From the NCBI GenBank assembly GCA_001570385.1, contig BBYL01000008.1:186001-250000 (forward strand): 64,000 nt of DNA, given 5' to 3'. How positions within the stretch are numbered: the first letter of the stretch is position 1; the number at the start of each line of letters is the position of its first letter. This DNA comes from Microtetraspora glauca (lineage in GTDB: Bacteria > Actinomycetota > Actinomycetes > Streptosporangiales > Streptosporangiaceae). Both the position numbers and the translations under genes were made by a program. Under the pieces are notes generated by a model, which saw only the letters and a list, made by a program, of their open reading frames with translations, was not told where the DNA came from and made no database searches. Of this stretch, positions 1-11,171 are shown piece by piece.

Positions 1-705
1 GATGGCGGCGATGGTCGTCCCGCCCGGCGAGGTGACCGCCTCGCGCAGGATCACCGGATGTTCACCCGAGTCGCGCAGCATGATCGCCGCGCCCACGATG
101 GACTGGGTGACCATGTCGAGCGCGGCGGCGCGCGGCATACCGAGCAGGATCCCGGCGTCCACCATGGCCTCGACGAGATAGAAGAAGTAGGCCGGGCCGC
201 TGCCCGACAGCGCGGTCGCGGCGTCCTGCTGCGACTCGGGGATGCGCAGGACCTTGCCGACCGGCTTGAGCAGGGACTCCGTGCGCTCCAGGTGGCACTC
301 GGCAGCGTGCGCCCCTGGCGAGATGACGCTCATCGCCTCGTCGACCAGGACCGGGGTGTTGGACATGACGCGGACCACCGGCACCGCCTCCCCGAGGCGG
401 GACTCCACGAACGCCGTGGTGATCCCCGCGGCCACGGAGATCACCAGCCGGTCGGCCGGGACGTACGGGGCGATCTCGGCGAGCAGGCTCCCCATGTCCT
501 GCGGCTTGACCGCGAGGATGATGGTCTCGGCCGCCTTGGCCGCCTCGGCGTTGGAGACCACGCGCACGCCGTAGGTCTCGCGCAGCGCCTCCGCCCGCTC
601 CTCGCGTCGCGCGGTCACCATGATCTTGCTCGGCCGCAGCCCGGCCCGGACCAGCCCGGAGAGCAGAGCCTCGCCCATCTTGCCGGTGCCGAGAATCGCG
701 ATCAT
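1..705 (-). CDS. proC: pyrroline-5-carboxylate reductase, 3' end off the window
   Basis: Cytosolic enzyme of proline synthesis that reduces 1-pyrroline-5-carboxylate to proline with NAD(P)H. The N-terminus reads ILGTGKMGEALLSG, a Rossmann dinucleotide-binding motif. The family signature REAVTSPGGTTIAA lies at the window edge (about positions 1-50). About 235 codons are present of a usual 265-275, so only the last 30 or so residues are missing. Two in-frame ATGs exist (711 and 705); the second is chosen because GAGGA sits six bases upstream of it. The frame is open to the edge with no stop. Family assignment is secure. Confidence 0.9.
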   Translation of the reverse strand, partial: MIAILGTGKMGEALLSGLVRAGLRPSKIMVTARREERAEALRETYGVRVVSNAEAAKAAETIILAVKPQDMGSLLAEIAPYVPADRLVISVAAGITTAFVESRLGEAVPVVRVMSNTPVLVDEAMSVISPGAHAAECHLERTESLLKPVGKVLRIPESQQDAATALSGSGPAYFFYLVEAMVDAGILLGMPRAAALDMVTQSIVGAAIMLRDSGEHPVILREAVTSPGGTTIAAI

Positions 706-786
706 GACCATTCCTCGCTGCTAGGGATCCCGTCGCAGCTTACCGATGGGCCGGGCGCGCCCGGGCGCCCGTACGGGACGACCCGG

Positions 787-1521
787 TCACGGCGTGCGCC
801 GGCGCAGGGTGGCGGCGCCGAGAACGAGCGAGAGGACCGTACAACCGCCGACGACCAGGACGTCACGGGTCAGCACGCCGGTGAAGTCGCCGGTGCGCGC
901 CGTCTCCTGCATCGCCTCCACCGCGTACGAGAGCGGCATCACGTCGGACAGCCACTCCAGCCAGGTGGCCATGGTGTCGCGCGGGACGATGAGCCCGCAC
1001 AGCAGCGACTGGGGCAGGACGACCGCCGGCATGAACTGCACCGCCTGGAACTCGGTGCGCGCGAAGGCGCTGAAGAACAGGCCGAGCGCCATGCCGAGCA
1101 GCGAGTCGAGGACCGCCACGAGGACCAGCGTCCAGACGGATCCCGCGAGGTCCAGGCCGAGCCACGTCAGGGAGAGGGCGAGCACCACCGTGACCTGGGC
1201 CGCGGCCACCACTCCGAACGCGATGGCGTATCCCAGCAGCAGGTCGAACTTGCCGAGCGGCCCGGCCATCAGCCGTTCGAGCGTGCCGGTCGCCCGCTCC
1301 CGCTGGGTCGTGATCGAGGTGACCATGAACATCACGACGAACGGGAAGATGCCGAGCAGCGTCGGGCCCAGCCGGTTGAACGCCGCGGGGTCGTCGATGA
1401 CGTACCTGAGCAGGATCATCAGCACGCTCGGCACGCCGACGAGCAGCGCGAGTGTGCGGCGGTCGTGGCGGAGCTGGGCGAGGATGCGTCCCGCCGTGGC
1501 CAGGGTGATGGCGAGGTTCAT
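787..1521 (-). CDS. ABC-2 type transporter permease
   Basis: Integral membrane half of an ABC exporter, 244 residues, with about six hydrophobic segments typical of ABC-2 permeases (for example LLVGVPSVLMILLRYVI and IFPFVVMFMVTSITT). The segment TTQRERATGTLERLMAGPLG is the usual cytoplasmic loop of this family. The ATG overlaps the stop of the upstream ATPase gene by four bases (ATGA), so the two are translationally coupled and should form one exporter. Relatives export drugs, antibiotics or lipids; the substrate cannot be told from the sequence. Confidence 0.85.
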   Translation of the reverse strand: MNLAITLATAGRILAQLRHDRRTLALLVGVPSVLMILLRYVIDDPAAFNRLGPTLLGIFPFVVMFMVTSITTQRERATGTLERLMAGPLGKFDLLLGYAIAFGVVAAAQVTVVLALSLTWLGLDLAGSVWTLVLVAVLDSLLGMALGLFFSAFARTEFQAVQFMPAVVLPQSLLCGLIVPRDTMATWLEWLSDVMPLSYAVEAMQETARTGDFTGVLTRDVLVVGGCTVLSLVLGAATLRRRTP

Positions 1522-2252
1522 CGCACACGCTCCGCCTTCTCCTCGATGAGGCGGAGGAACGCCTCTTCCAGATCGGTCGTCCCGGCGTGCTCGCGCAGCC
1601 CCTCGGGGCTGTCGTCGGCCAGGATCTCCCCGTCACGCAACATGATCAGACGGTGGCATCGGGCCGCCTCGTCCATGACGTGGCTGGACACGATGAGGGT
1701 CACGCCGCGCTCCGCGAGGCTCTGGAAGAGCCGCCAGAGGTCCTGGCGGAGCACCGGGTCCAGGCCGACGGTCGGCTCGTCGAGCACCAGCAACTCGGGG
1801 CTGCCGAGGAGCGCGACGGCGAGGCTGGCCCGGCTGAGCTGCCCGCCGGAGAGCGCGCCGCCCAACTGCTTCCTGGCGCCGGTCAGGCCCACCTCCTCGA
1901 TCACCCGCTCGGCGTCGCCCTTGGCCGCGCCGAGGACCGCGGCGAAGTACCGCAGATTCTCCAGCACCGTCAGATCCCGATATATGGCGGCACTCTGGGT
2001 GGAGTAGCCGATCTTGCGGCGGAGCGCGGGGCTGCCCGCCGGCTCGCCGAGCACGGTCACCTCGCCGCTCGCGACGATCTGGACGCCCACGATCGCGCGG
2101 ATCAGGGTCGTCTTTCCGCATCCGCTGGGCCCGAGCAGGCCCGTCACCTGTCCACGCGGCACCTCGAAGGTGAGGCCGTGCAGGACCTCCGTCCCGCCAC
2201 GGGAGACCCGCAGATCCCGTACGGCGATCGCCGGTCCGGATAAATTCATCAT
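1518..2252 (-). CDS. ABC transporter ATP-binding protein
   Basis: Nucleotide-binding subunit, 244 residues, partner of the downstream permease. Visible in order: Walker A GPSGCGKTT (around residue 42), Q-loop region YSTQSAAIY, signature LSGGQLSRASLAV, Walker B LLVLDEPTVGLDP and the H-loop in VSSHVMDEA. Two adjacent ATGs begin the frame (2252 and 2249). The divergent gap of about 80 bases to the lipoprotein gene at 2331 should hold the promoters of both directions. Members of the DrrA/CcmA-like subgroup export hydrophobic compounds; the substrate is unknown here. Confidence 0.87.
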   Translation of the reverse strand: MMNLSGPAIAVRDLRVSRGGTEVLHGLTFEVPRGQVTGLLGPSGCGKTTLIRAIVGVQIVASGEVTVLGEPAGSPALRRKIGYSTQSAAIYRDLTVLENLRYFAAVLGAAKGDAERVIEEVGLTGARKQLGGALSGGQLSRASLAVALLGSPELLVLDEPTVGLDPVLRQDLWRLFQSLAERGVTLIVSSHVMDEAARCHRLIMLRDGEILADDSPEGLREHAGTTDLEEAFLRLIEEKAERVR

Positions 2253-2330
2253 TCGTTGAAATTAGACCTCCGCCAGGCCGGCGTCAACAGGCCGCCGAAC
2301 CACGCTGACGGCCAACCCGTTTAATGAGAT

Positions 2331-2789
2331 ATGCGAAGCTTCTGGGCCATTGCGCTCCTGTTCATGGCAGCGGCCTGTGGGCAGCAGCCGTCCACGTCGT
2401 CGACCACGCCGTCGTCCGCCTCGCCGTCCGGCCCCAACGAGCCGGTCAGCGCGCCCGCGAGCTCCGGAGCGCCGAGCGGATCACCCTCGCCGGAGACACC
2501 CATGGGGAACACGCTCGACCCGCGCAAGATCGCGTGGGCCGGCGCGACACCGTCACCGGACGGCAGATCGCTGGCCGTCGTCTGGTGGTCGGGCGTCGCG
2601 CCCTGCACGGTGCTCGACCGGGTCGAGGTGAAGGAGAGCGCGAAGCAGGTCGTGGTCACCCTCTACGAGGGCCGGGATCCGCGCTTCCCCGACACCGCCT
2701 GCATCGCCATCGCGGTGGAGAAGACGACCACGGTGCGGCTCGCCTCCCCGCTCGACGGCCGCGAGGTGGTCGACGGCGCCAAGCCGTGA
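2331..2789 (+). CDS. putative lipoprotein, paralogue of the next gene
   Basis: A 152-residue exported protein of unknown function. The N-terminus MRSFWAIALLFMAAAC is a lipoprotein signal with lipobox MAAAC, followed by a Ser/Thr/Pro/Gly-rich tether of about 40 residues. The folded part (about residues 60-152) has the pattern DPRKIAW...VVWWSGVAPCTVLDRVEVKE...VVVTLYEGRD...VDGAKP, shared closely with the 130-residue protein at 2822. Two Cys are conserved in both folded parts (one in APCTVLD, one in DTACIAIA) and could form a disulfide. No family was recognised. The gene is 32 bases from its paralogue and probably co-transcribed with it. Confidence 0.8.
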   Translation: MRSFWAIALLFMAAACGQQPSTSSTTPSSASPSGPNEPVSAPASSGAPSGSPSPETPMGNTLDPRKIAWAGATPSPDGRSLAVVWWSGVAPCTVLDRVEVKESAKQVVVTLYEGRDPRFPDTACIAIAVEKTTTVRLASPLDGREVVDGAKP

Positions 2790-2821
2790 ACCGGTGGTGA
2801 GACCGCGCCGTCAATACGGGC

Positions 2822-3214
2822 ATGCGGATGATTCGACGAACGGCGGCGCTGGCCGCGACGGTGCTGATCATGGTCGGCGTGCCGGCCACGGCCTCGACCG
2901 CCTCCACCGGCGCCCCGGCCCCGGTGAAGCCCCAGGGCGGCACGATCGATCCCCACAAGGTTCAGTGGACCTCGGCCAAGCCGATCAGGAACGGAAGGTA
3001 CCTGAGGGTCACCTGGTGGTCCGGCGTCGAGCCGTGCTCGGTGCTCGACCGGGTGACCGTGAAGGAGGGCAGGGGCAAGGTCACGGTCACCCTCTACGAG
3101 GGAAGCGCCGAGGGCGCCGGGATGTGCGTCATGCTCGCCGTCAAGAAGAGCACGATCGTGAAGCTCAGGGCCCCCATCGGCGACCGCCGGGTGGCCGACG
3201 GCGCCAAGCGCTGA
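2822..3214 (+). CDS. secreted protein, paralogue of the preceding lipoprotein
   Basis: A 130-residue protein of unknown function with a classical signal peptide ([20 protein letters not shown]) and no lipobox, so it is predicted to be released rather than anchored. The mature part repeats the pattern of the preceding protein: [36 protein letters not shown], and RRVADGAKR at the end. Two Cys are kept (EPCSVLD and GMCVML). The preceding gene ends only 32 bases away. A tandem duplication followed by divergence of the export signal explains the pair. A second ATG at 2828 is an alternative start. Confidence 0.8.
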   Translation: MRMIRRTAALAATVLIMVGVPATASTASTGAPAPVKPQGGTIDPHKVQWTSAKPIRNGRYLRVTWWSGVEPCSVLDRVTVKEGRGKVTVTLYEGSAEGAGMCVMLAVKKSTIVKLRAPIGDRRVADGAKR

Positions 3215-3275
3215 CCGTACGGCCGCCGCCCTCGACGACAAGGAGAAACCCGGAATCCACACGCGCGCCATGAGG

Positions 3276-3294
3276 TTGAGTCCACTAGGCTCAA
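3276..3294. promoter_or_regulatory. HAIR operator 1 (HspR binding site, one mismatch)
   Basis: TTGAGT-N7-GCTCAA matches the HspR-associated inverted repeat, TTGAGT-N7-ACTCAA, with one mismatch. It lies just upstream of the TTGACA hexamer of the dnaK promoter. Confidence 0.8.
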
Positions 3295-3299
3295 GTCGT

Positions 3300-3329
3300 T
3301 TGACAAAGCCTCGGGTGCGACCCAATATT
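3300..3329 (+). promoter_or_regulatory. dnaK promoter, housekeeping type
   Basis: TTGACA at 3300-3305 is followed after 17-18 bases by CAATAT/AATATT (3323-3329). It is sandwiched between the two HAIR operators, and operator 2 overlaps the -10 area, so HspR binding should block polymerase. The -10 assignment is by eye. Confidence 0.65.
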
Positions 3330-3346
3330 GAGTCGTACCGACTCAA
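3328..3346. promoter_or_regulatory. HAIR operator 2 (HspR binding site, perfect)
   Basis: TTGAGT-CGTACCG-ACTCAA is an exact HAIR inverted repeat, 22 bases before the dnaK ATG. The predicted ligand is the HspR encoded downstream in the same cluster, giving autoregulation. Confidence 0.9.
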
Positions 3347-3368
3347 CTTTGACCACAAGGACGAACTC

Positions 3369-5240
3369 ATGGCACGTGCGGTAGGTATCGACCTGGGGAC
3401 GACCAACTCTGTCGTCTCGATCCTTGAGGGCGGTGAGCCCACGGTCATCGCCAACGCCCAGGGCTCGCGGACCACCCCGTCCGTGGTCGCCTTCGCGAAG
3501 AACGGCGAGGTGCTGGTCGGCGAGGTCGCCAAGCGGCAGGCCGTGACCAACGTCGACCGGACGATCCGCTCGGTCAAGCGAGAGATGGGCAGCACCTGGT
3601 CCGTCGAGATCGACGGCAAGAAGTTCACTCCCCAGCAGATCAGCGCCTTCGTCCTGCAGAAGCTCAAGCAGGACGCCGAGGCCTACCTCGGTGAGAAGAT
3701 CACCGACGCGGTGATCACCGTCCCGGCCTACTTCAACGACGCCCAGCGGCAGGCGACCAAGGAGGCCGGCACCATCGCCGGTCTCAACGTGCTGCGCATC
3801 ATCAACGAGCCGACCTCGGCCGCGCTGGCCTACGGCCTCGACAAGGAGAAGGACCAGACCATCCTGGTCTTCGACCTCGGCGGCGGCACCTTCGACGTGT
3901 CCCTGCTCGACGTCGGGCAGGAGGACGGCCACGGCTTCGTCGAGGTCCGCGCCACCAGCGGTGACAACCACCTCGGCGGTGACGACTGGGACCAGCGCGT
4001 CGTCGACGAGCTGGTGACCCGCTTCAAGAACGCGCACGGCGTCGACCTGGCCAAGGACAAGATGGCCCTCCAGCGCCTCCGCGAGGCGGCGGAGAAGGCC
4101 AAGATCGAGCTCTCCAGCCAGACCGAGACCTCCATCAACCTGCCCTACATCACCGCCTCCGCCGAGGGCCCGCTGCACCTTGAGGAGAAGCTGACCCGCG
4201 CCGAGTTCCAGCGGATCACCTCCGACCTGCTCGAGCGCTGCAAGGGCCCGTTCCACCAGGTCATCAAGGACGCCGGGATCAAGGTCTCCGACATCGCCCA
4301 CGTGGTGCTCGTCGGCGGCTCGACCCGCATGCCGGCCGTGAGCGACCTGGTCAAGGAGCTGACCGGCGGCCAGGAGCCCAACAAGGGCGTCAACCCGGAC
4401 GAGGTCGTCGCGATCGGCGCCGCGCTCCAGGCGGGCGTGCTCAAGGGCGAGGTCAAGGATGTCCTGCTCCTCGACGTGACCCCGCTGAGCCTGGGCATCG
4501 AGACCAAGGGCGGCATCTTCACCAAGATCATCGAGCGGAACACCACGATCCCGACCAAGCGGTCGGAGGTGTTCACCACCGCCGAGGACAACCAGCCGTC
4601 GGTGCAGATCCAGGTCTACCAGGGCGAGCGTGAGATCGCCGCCTACAACAAGAAGCTGGCCACCTTCGAGCTGACCGGCATCGCCCCGGCCCCGCGCAAC
4701 ATCCCGCAGATCGAGGTCACCTTCGACATCGACGCGAACGGCATCGTCAACGTCAGCGCCAAGGACCTCGGCACCGGAAAGGAGCAGTCGATGACGATCA
4801 CCGGCGGCTCCGCGCTGGCCAAGGACGACATCGAGCGCATGATGCGCGAGGCCGACTCCTACGCCGAGGACGACAAGAAGCGCCGTGAGGAGGCCGAGAT
4901 CCGCAACAACGCTGACGCCCTGGCCTACCAGACCGAGAAGTTCCTGCACGACAACGACGACAAGGTCCCGGCCGACGTCAAGACCGAGGTCAACGACGCG
5001 CTCGCCGAGCTGAAGAAGACCCTCGAGGGCACCGATTCGGCCGCGATCCGCGCCGCCGCCGAGAAGCTCGCGACCGTCAGCCAGAAGATGGGTTCGGCGA
5101 TCTACGCCCAGTCGCAGGGCGCCGCGGCCGGTGCCGAGGGCGCCGCGCCGACCGGCGACGGCCAGGCGAAGTCCGAGGAGGACGTCGTCGAAGCCGAGAT
5201 CGTCGACGACGAGCCGAAGCGGGAGGGCGGCAACAAGTGA
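3369..5240 (+). CDS. dnaK: Hsp70 chaperone DnaK
   Basis: Cytosolic ATP-dependent chaperone of 623 residues, the usual length. It begins [20 protein letters not shown], the phosphate-binding loop of the actin-like ATPase domain. Further ATPase motifs are [14 protein letters not shown] and [11 protein letters not shown]. The substrate-binding domain follows ([17 protein letters not shown]), with a charged C-terminal lid and an acidic tail ending [17 protein letters not shown] sits eight bases before the ATG. The frame is open further upstream, but that part runs through the HAIR operators and promoter and is not coding. The stop overlaps the grpE GTG by four bases. First gene of the dnaK-grpE-dnaJ-hspR operon. 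Confidence 0.98.
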   Translation: MARAVGIDLGTTNSVVSILEGGEPTVIANAQGSRTTPSVVAFAKNGEVLVGEVAKRQAVTNVDRTIRSVKREMGSTWSVEIDGKKFTPQQISAFVLQKLKQDAEAYLGEKITDAVITVPAYFNDAQRQATKEAGTIAGLNVLRIINEPTSAALAYGLDKEKDQTILVFDLGGGTFDVSLLDVGQEDGHGFVEVRATSGDNHLGGDDWDQRVVDELVTRFKNAHGVDLAKDKMALQRLREAAEKAKIELSSQTETSINLPYITASAEGPLHLEEKLTRAEFQRITSDLLERCKGPFHQVIKDAGIKVSDIAHVVLVGGSTRMPAVSDLVKELTGGQEPNKGVNPDEVVAIGAALQAGVLKGEVKDVLLLDVTPLSLGIETKGGIFTKIIERNTTIPTKRSEVFTTAEDNQPSVQIQVYQGEREIAAYNKKLATFELTGIAPAPRNIPQIEVTFDIDANGIVNVSAKDLGTGKEQSMTITGGSALAKDDIERMMREADSYAEDDKKRREEAEIRNNADALAYQTEKFLHDNDDKVPADVKTEVNDALAELKKTLEGTDSAAIRAAAEKLATVSQKMGSAIYAQSQGAAAGAEGAAPTGDGQAKSEEDVVEAEIVDDEPKREGGNK

Positions 5241-5908
5241 CCGCGCGCGAGAACGGTTCCGAGCAGGAGCCGGTGATCCGCGACAACCGCAAGATCGACC
5301 CGGAGACCGGGACGGCCCGCACCGGAATGCCGGGCGCGGCCGCCTCGGACGGGGCGGCCCAGGCCGCCGCGGACGCCTCTGCGGACACCGTGGCCGACAC
5401 GGCCGAGGCGGCCGCGGAGGCGGTGACCGGCACGGGTGCGGACCTGCTCGCGGAGCGCACCGCCGACCTGCAGCGGCTCCACGCCGAGTACGCCAACTAC
5501 CGCAAGCGAGTGGACCGGGACCGGTCCGTCGTCAAGGACCAGGCGGTGTCCGGTGTCCTCACCGAGCTGCTGCCGGTGCTCGACGACATCGGCCGGGCCC
5601 GTGACCACGGCGAGCTCACCGGCGGATTCGCCAAGGTGAGCGAGTCGCTGGAGGCGATCCTCGGAAAGCTCGGCCTGGTGAAGTACGGCGCGAAGGGCGA
5701 CCCGTTCGACCCGAACGTGCACGAGGCGCTCCTGCACAGCTACTCCGCCGACGTCTCCGAGCCGACCTGCGTCGAGATCCTGCAGCCGGGTTACCGGATG
5801 GGCGACCAGATCCTGCGCCCGGCCCGCGTGGCCGTCGCGGAGCCCGACGAGTCCGTGGCGGCCGAGCCGTCGGGCTCCGCCGAGTCCGGCGAGTCCGACG
5901 AATACTGA
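5237..5908 (+). CDS. grpE: nucleotide exchange factor GrpE
   Basis: Exchanges ADP for ATP on DnaK; acts as a dimer. 223 residues starting at a GTG that overlaps the dnaK stop (GTGA). The first 65 residues are an Ala-rich acidic extension of low complexity. The conserved core starts near [21 protein letters not shown] (long dimer helix) and continues with [20 protein letters not shown] and the beta-domain signature [11 protein letters not shown], then [19 protein letters not shown]. The Ser/Glu-rich tail is usual in actinomycetes. Confidence 0.96.
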   Translation: MTARENGSEQEPVIRDNRKIDPETGTARTGMPGAAASDGAAQAAADASADTVADTAEAAAEAVTGTGADLLAERTADLQRLHAEYANYRKRVDRDRSVVKDQAVSGVLTELLPVLDDIGRARDHGELTGGFAKVSESLEAILGKLGLVKYGAKGDPFDPNVHEALLHSYSADVSEPTCVEILQPGYRMGDQILRPARVAVAEPDESVAAEPSGSAESGESDEY

Positions 5909-5918
5909 AACCCCGGGA

Positions 5919-5950
5919 GTCTCTCCTGATCCGGCAGGATCGGGAGAGAC
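5919..5950. promoter_or_regulatory. strong hairpin between grpE and dnaJ
   Basis: A 14-bp inverted repeat (left arm 5919-5932, loop GGCA, right arm 5937-5950, one T-G wobble) lies right after the grpE stop. No U-tract follows. It may be a processing site, an mRNA stabiliser or an attenuator lowering dnaJ-hspR expression relative to dnaK-grpE. Confidence 0.6.
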
Positions 5951-5989
5951 CACCCAGAGAACACCCCCTTGCGCGGAGGAAATCGACAG

Positions 5990-7174
5990 ATGAGCACCAA
6001 GGACTACCTGGAGAAGGACTATTACGCCGTCCTTGGTGTGCCCAAGTCCGCCACCGCCGCTGAGATCAAGACGGCGTACCGGAAGCTGGCCAGGCAGTAC
6101 CACCCGGACGCCAACAAGGGCAACACCGAAACCGAGGAGAAGTTCAAGGAGGTCTCCGAGGCCTACGACGTGCTCTCCGACACCAAGCGCCGCAAGGAGT
6201 ACGACGAGGCCCGCACCCTCTTCGGGTCGGGGCTCGGCGGCTACGCCGGAACGGGCGCGCCCCGCGGAGGCGGCTTCAACTTCGACTTCGGCGACCTGTT
6301 CTCCGGCAGCGGCACAAGCCATCAGGGCGGGGCGGGCGAACGCATAGGAGATCTGTTCGGCGGCCTGTTCAACCGTGGCGGGCGGACCACGACGACCGGT
6401 GCCACCCGGCCGCGCCGTGGCCAGGACATCGAGTCCGAGGTCTCGATGTCGTTCGGTGAGGCCGTGGACGGCACCACGGTCTCTCTTCGGCTGACCAGTT
6501 CCTCCGCCTGCGCGGCGTGCAGCGGCACGGGCGCCAAGGCCGGCACCACGCCGCGGGTCTGCCCGACCTGCGAGGGCACCGGCGCCGCCAGCCGCAACCT
6601 GGGCAACTTCGCCTTCTCCGAGCCGTGCCGCGACTGCCGTGGCCGGGGACTCCTGGTGGACGATCCCTGCCCGGTGTGCGAGGGCAGCGGCCGGGGCAAG
6701 AGCACCCGCACGATCCAGGCCCGCATCCCGGCGGGAGTCGGCGACGGCCAGCGCATCCGGCTCAAGGCCAAAGGCGCGCCCGGCGAGAACGGCGGTCCCG
6801 CGGGTGACCTCTACGTCCAGGTCCACGTCAAGCCGCACCCGGTGTTCGGCCGCACGGGCGAGAACCTCACGGTCACCGTGCCTGTCACGTTCCCGGAGGC
6901 GGCCCTCGGCGCCGAGATCAAGGTGCCCACTCTGAAGGGCATGCCGGTCACCCTGCGCATTCCCGAAGGCACGCCCAACGGGCGCACGTTCCGCGTGCGC
7001 GGCCGGGGCGCCCCCCGAAAGGACGGCACGAAGGGCGACCTGCTCGTCACCGTGCAGGTGACAGTGCCGCCGCACCTCGATGACAAGGCGCGGGCCGCTC
7101 TTGAGGAGTTCCGCGACGCCAGCGAGGGCACCGACCTGAGAGAAGAGCTGATCAAGCAGGCCAGAAGCGAGTGA
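5990..7174 (+). CDS. dnaJ: Hsp40 co-chaperone DnaJ
   Basis: Stimulates DnaK ATPase and delivers substrates. 394 residues from the ATG at 5990, which has GGAGGA ten bases upstream; an in-frame TTG at 5969 lacks this. The J domain (residues 9-75) carries HPD at 38-40. A Gly/Phe-rich stretch follows. Four CxxCxGxG zinc-binding modules come next: [24 protein letters not shown] and CPVCEGSG. The C-terminal substrate-binding domain ends at KQARSE. The N-terminal [13 protein letters not shown] is typical of the DnaJ1 type encoded with dnaK. The gene is four bases from hspR. Confidence 0.97.
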   Translation: MSTKDYLEKDYYAVLGVPKSATAAEIKTAYRKLARQYHPDANKGNTETEEKFKEVSEAYDVLSDTKRRKEYDEARTLFGSGLGGYAGTGAPRGGGFNFDFGDLFSGSGTSHQGGAGERIGDLFGGLFNRGGRTTTTGATRPRRGQDIESEVSMSFGEAVDGTTVSLRLTSSSACAACSGTGAKAGTTPRVCPTCEGTGAASRNLGNFAFSEPCRDCRGRGLLVDDPCPVCEGSGRGKSTRTIQARIPAGVGDGQRIRLKAKGAPGENGGPAGDLYVQVHVKPHPVFGRTGENLTVTVPVTFPEAALGAEIKVPTLKGMPVTLRIPEGTPNGRTFRVRGRGAPRKDGTKGDLLVTVQVTVPPHLDDKARAALEEFRDASEGTDLREELIKQARSE

Positions 7175-7178
7175 GCCC

Positions 7179-7526
7179 ATGGACGCCAACTTCTTCGATC
7201 TGTCCGACGACACACCGGTCTATGTCATCTCGGTGGCCGCCCAGCTCTCCGGCCTGCACCCGCAGACGCTCCGGCAGTACGACCGGCTCGGCCTGGTCAG
7301 CCCGGGGCGCACGGCCGGGCGCGGACGGCTCTACTCGACCAGGGACATCGTGCTGCTGCGCGAGGTGCAACGCCTCTCCCAGGAGGACGGCATCAACCTC
7401 GCGGGCATCAAGCGCATCCTCGAACTCGAAACGGAGAACCTGCGCCTGCGCGACGAGGTCGTACGACTCCGCGGCGAGCTGACCATGATCCGCGCGCTGA
7501 TCAGATACGAACTTCCACCAGCCTGA
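7179..7526 (+). CDS. hspR: heat-shock repressor HspR (MerR family)
   Basis: Autoregulatory repressor that binds HAIR sites such as those at 3276 and 3328, with DnaK as corepressor in well-studied actinomycetes. 115 residues. The MerR-type winged helix reads VYVISVAAQLSGLHPQTLRQYDRLGL, the HspR hallmark, followed by the wing GRTAGRGRLYS and an ILELETENLRLRDEVVRLR coiled-coil dimer helix. The four-base gap to dnaJ indicates the same transcript. Confidence 0.95.
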   Translation: MDANFFDLSDDTPVYVISVAAQLSGLHPQTLRQYDRLGLVSPGRTAGRGRLYSTRDIVLLREVQRLSQEDGINLAGIKRILELETENLRLRDEVVRLRGELTMIRALIRYELPPA

Positions 7527-7570
7527 TCCGGGAATTCACGGGCCCGCGCATCGCGCGGCGGTGAACCCGC

Positions 7571-7608
7571 CGGGTGGTTCGGGGAGCGCAGCTCTTCCCA
7601 ACCGCCCG
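7571..7608. promoter_or_regulatory. inverted repeat between hspR and clpB
   Basis: CGGGTGGTT (7571-7579) pairs with AACCGCCCG (7600-7608). The inner GGGGA pairs with TTCCC, giving a long hairpin with a single-base bulge. No U-tract follows. It could be a partial terminator or attenuator separating clpB from the dnaK operon. No HAIR site was seen in this gap. Confidence 0.55.
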
Positions 7609-7673
7609 GCGCGGACGGCAGCCGCCGCGTCGGTGCCGCGCGCCCGCTGAGCGAAGCGAGGCCACGAACCACC

Positions 7674-10265
<2,592 letters not shown>

Positions 10266-10362
10266 GGACTTCCCCACCATTACGGCAAGCGCGCCCCTTG
10301 GGAATCCCCCGCCGGTACGTTCTGTATTCGTCAGAACACGGTAAGCAATCAGGGGGACTTCG

Positions 10363-10986
10363 ATGTCAGGGACATCACGAAGCATCCGTGGGCGGCATGC
10401 CGCGCTGGCCGCCATGACCGCCGGGGTGAGCTGGTTCGCCAGCGGCCAGGCCGTCGCGGCGGCGGGACCGTGCGCGGGTACGACGACCATCGCGGCCTGC
10501 GACGCCACGGGCGCGAACGGCCCGGTCAGGGCCGCTCGCGCCATCGCGATCGACCGGGTGGCCGACGCGGCGGGCCTGCCCGGTCTCTCCTCCGCGACCG
10601 GCGTGCTGAGCATCGCCGACGCCGGGGGCGCGGCCGCGGGCCAGGGCTATTCCGGACTGCCAGGCACCCCGTCGGTGGCTGACGCTTCGTCTGGAGTGTC
10701 CGGTCTGTCGCGCACCCTCACCGTTCCTGTGCGGATTCCGGAGCTGCCGGACGTCCCGGCGCTGCCCGCCGTTCCGGCCCAGCCCGAGGCTCCCGCGCGA
10801 CAGCCGGTCGCGCCACGGGTCCCGGACGCGCAGGCGGCACCGGCCAAGCAGGCGAAGGTGGAGCGCATCACACCTCGCAAGAAGGTACGGGTCGTGCCGA
10901 AGGCTCCGGAGACGCGCCGCGGCAAGAAGGCCGGGTCGGTGGCGGAGATCACCAGGAAGCTGATCGGCACCACGGTCCTGCCGTAG
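10363..10986 (+). CDS. secreted Ala/Pro-rich protein of unknown function
   Basis: 207 residues. AGGGGG lies seven bases before the ATG. The N-terminus has basic residues (RSIRGRH) then a hydrophobic stretch ending ASGQAVAAAG, a signal peptide. Two Cys follow closely (GPCAGTTTIAAC). The middle is low-complexity Gly/Ala/Ser. Residues of about 120-160 are Pro-Ala repeats (PELPDVPALPAVPAQPEAPA), and the C-terminal third is strongly basic (RKKVRVVPK, RRGKKAG). The basic tail could bind cell-wall polyanions, but that is a guess. No family recognised. A strong terminator follows at 11042. Confidence 0.75.
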   Translation: MSGTSRSIRGRHAALAAMTAGVSWFASGQAVAAAGPCAGTTTIAACDATGANGPVRAARAIAIDRVADAAGLPGLSSATGVLSIADAGGAAAGQGYSGLPGTPSVADASSGVSGLSRTLTVPVRIPELPDVPALPAVPAQPEAPARQPVAPRVPDAQAAPAKQAKVERITPRKKVRVVPKAPETRRGKKAGSVAEITRKLIGTTVLP

Positions 10987-11041
10987 CGGGACCGTACGCG
11001 CCTGCCCCCGGGAGTTGACGAGGGCGGGGACGACGAAACGA

Positions 11042-11067
11042 GAAGGGGCCGCGGTCGCGGCCCCTTC
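11042..11067 (+). terminator. intrinsic terminator after the 10363 gene
   Basis: GAAGGGGCCGC / GCGGCCCCTTC, 11-bp perfect stem with loop GGTC, about 55 bases after the stop. The U-run is weak, as is common in GC-rich actinomycetes. Confidence 0.75.
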
Positions 11068-11094
11068 GTCATGTCCGGGCCCGGCCCGCATGCC

Positions 11095-11170
11095 GGGGCG
11101 AAGACCGGCCGCCCGGTGGCAGGGGCGAAGACCGGCCGCCCGGCCCCCTGGGAGAAGTCCGGCCGCCCGG
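11095..11170. repeat. tandem repeat, three copies of about 27 bp
   Basis: The core GGGGCGAAGACCGGCCGCCC occurs at 11095 and 11122. A diverged copy (GGGAGAAGTCCGGCCGCCCG) is at 11150. The array abuts the stop codon of the minus-strand gene at 11172, so it is that gene's 3' untranslated part. Confidence 0.8.
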
Positions 11171-11171
11171 G

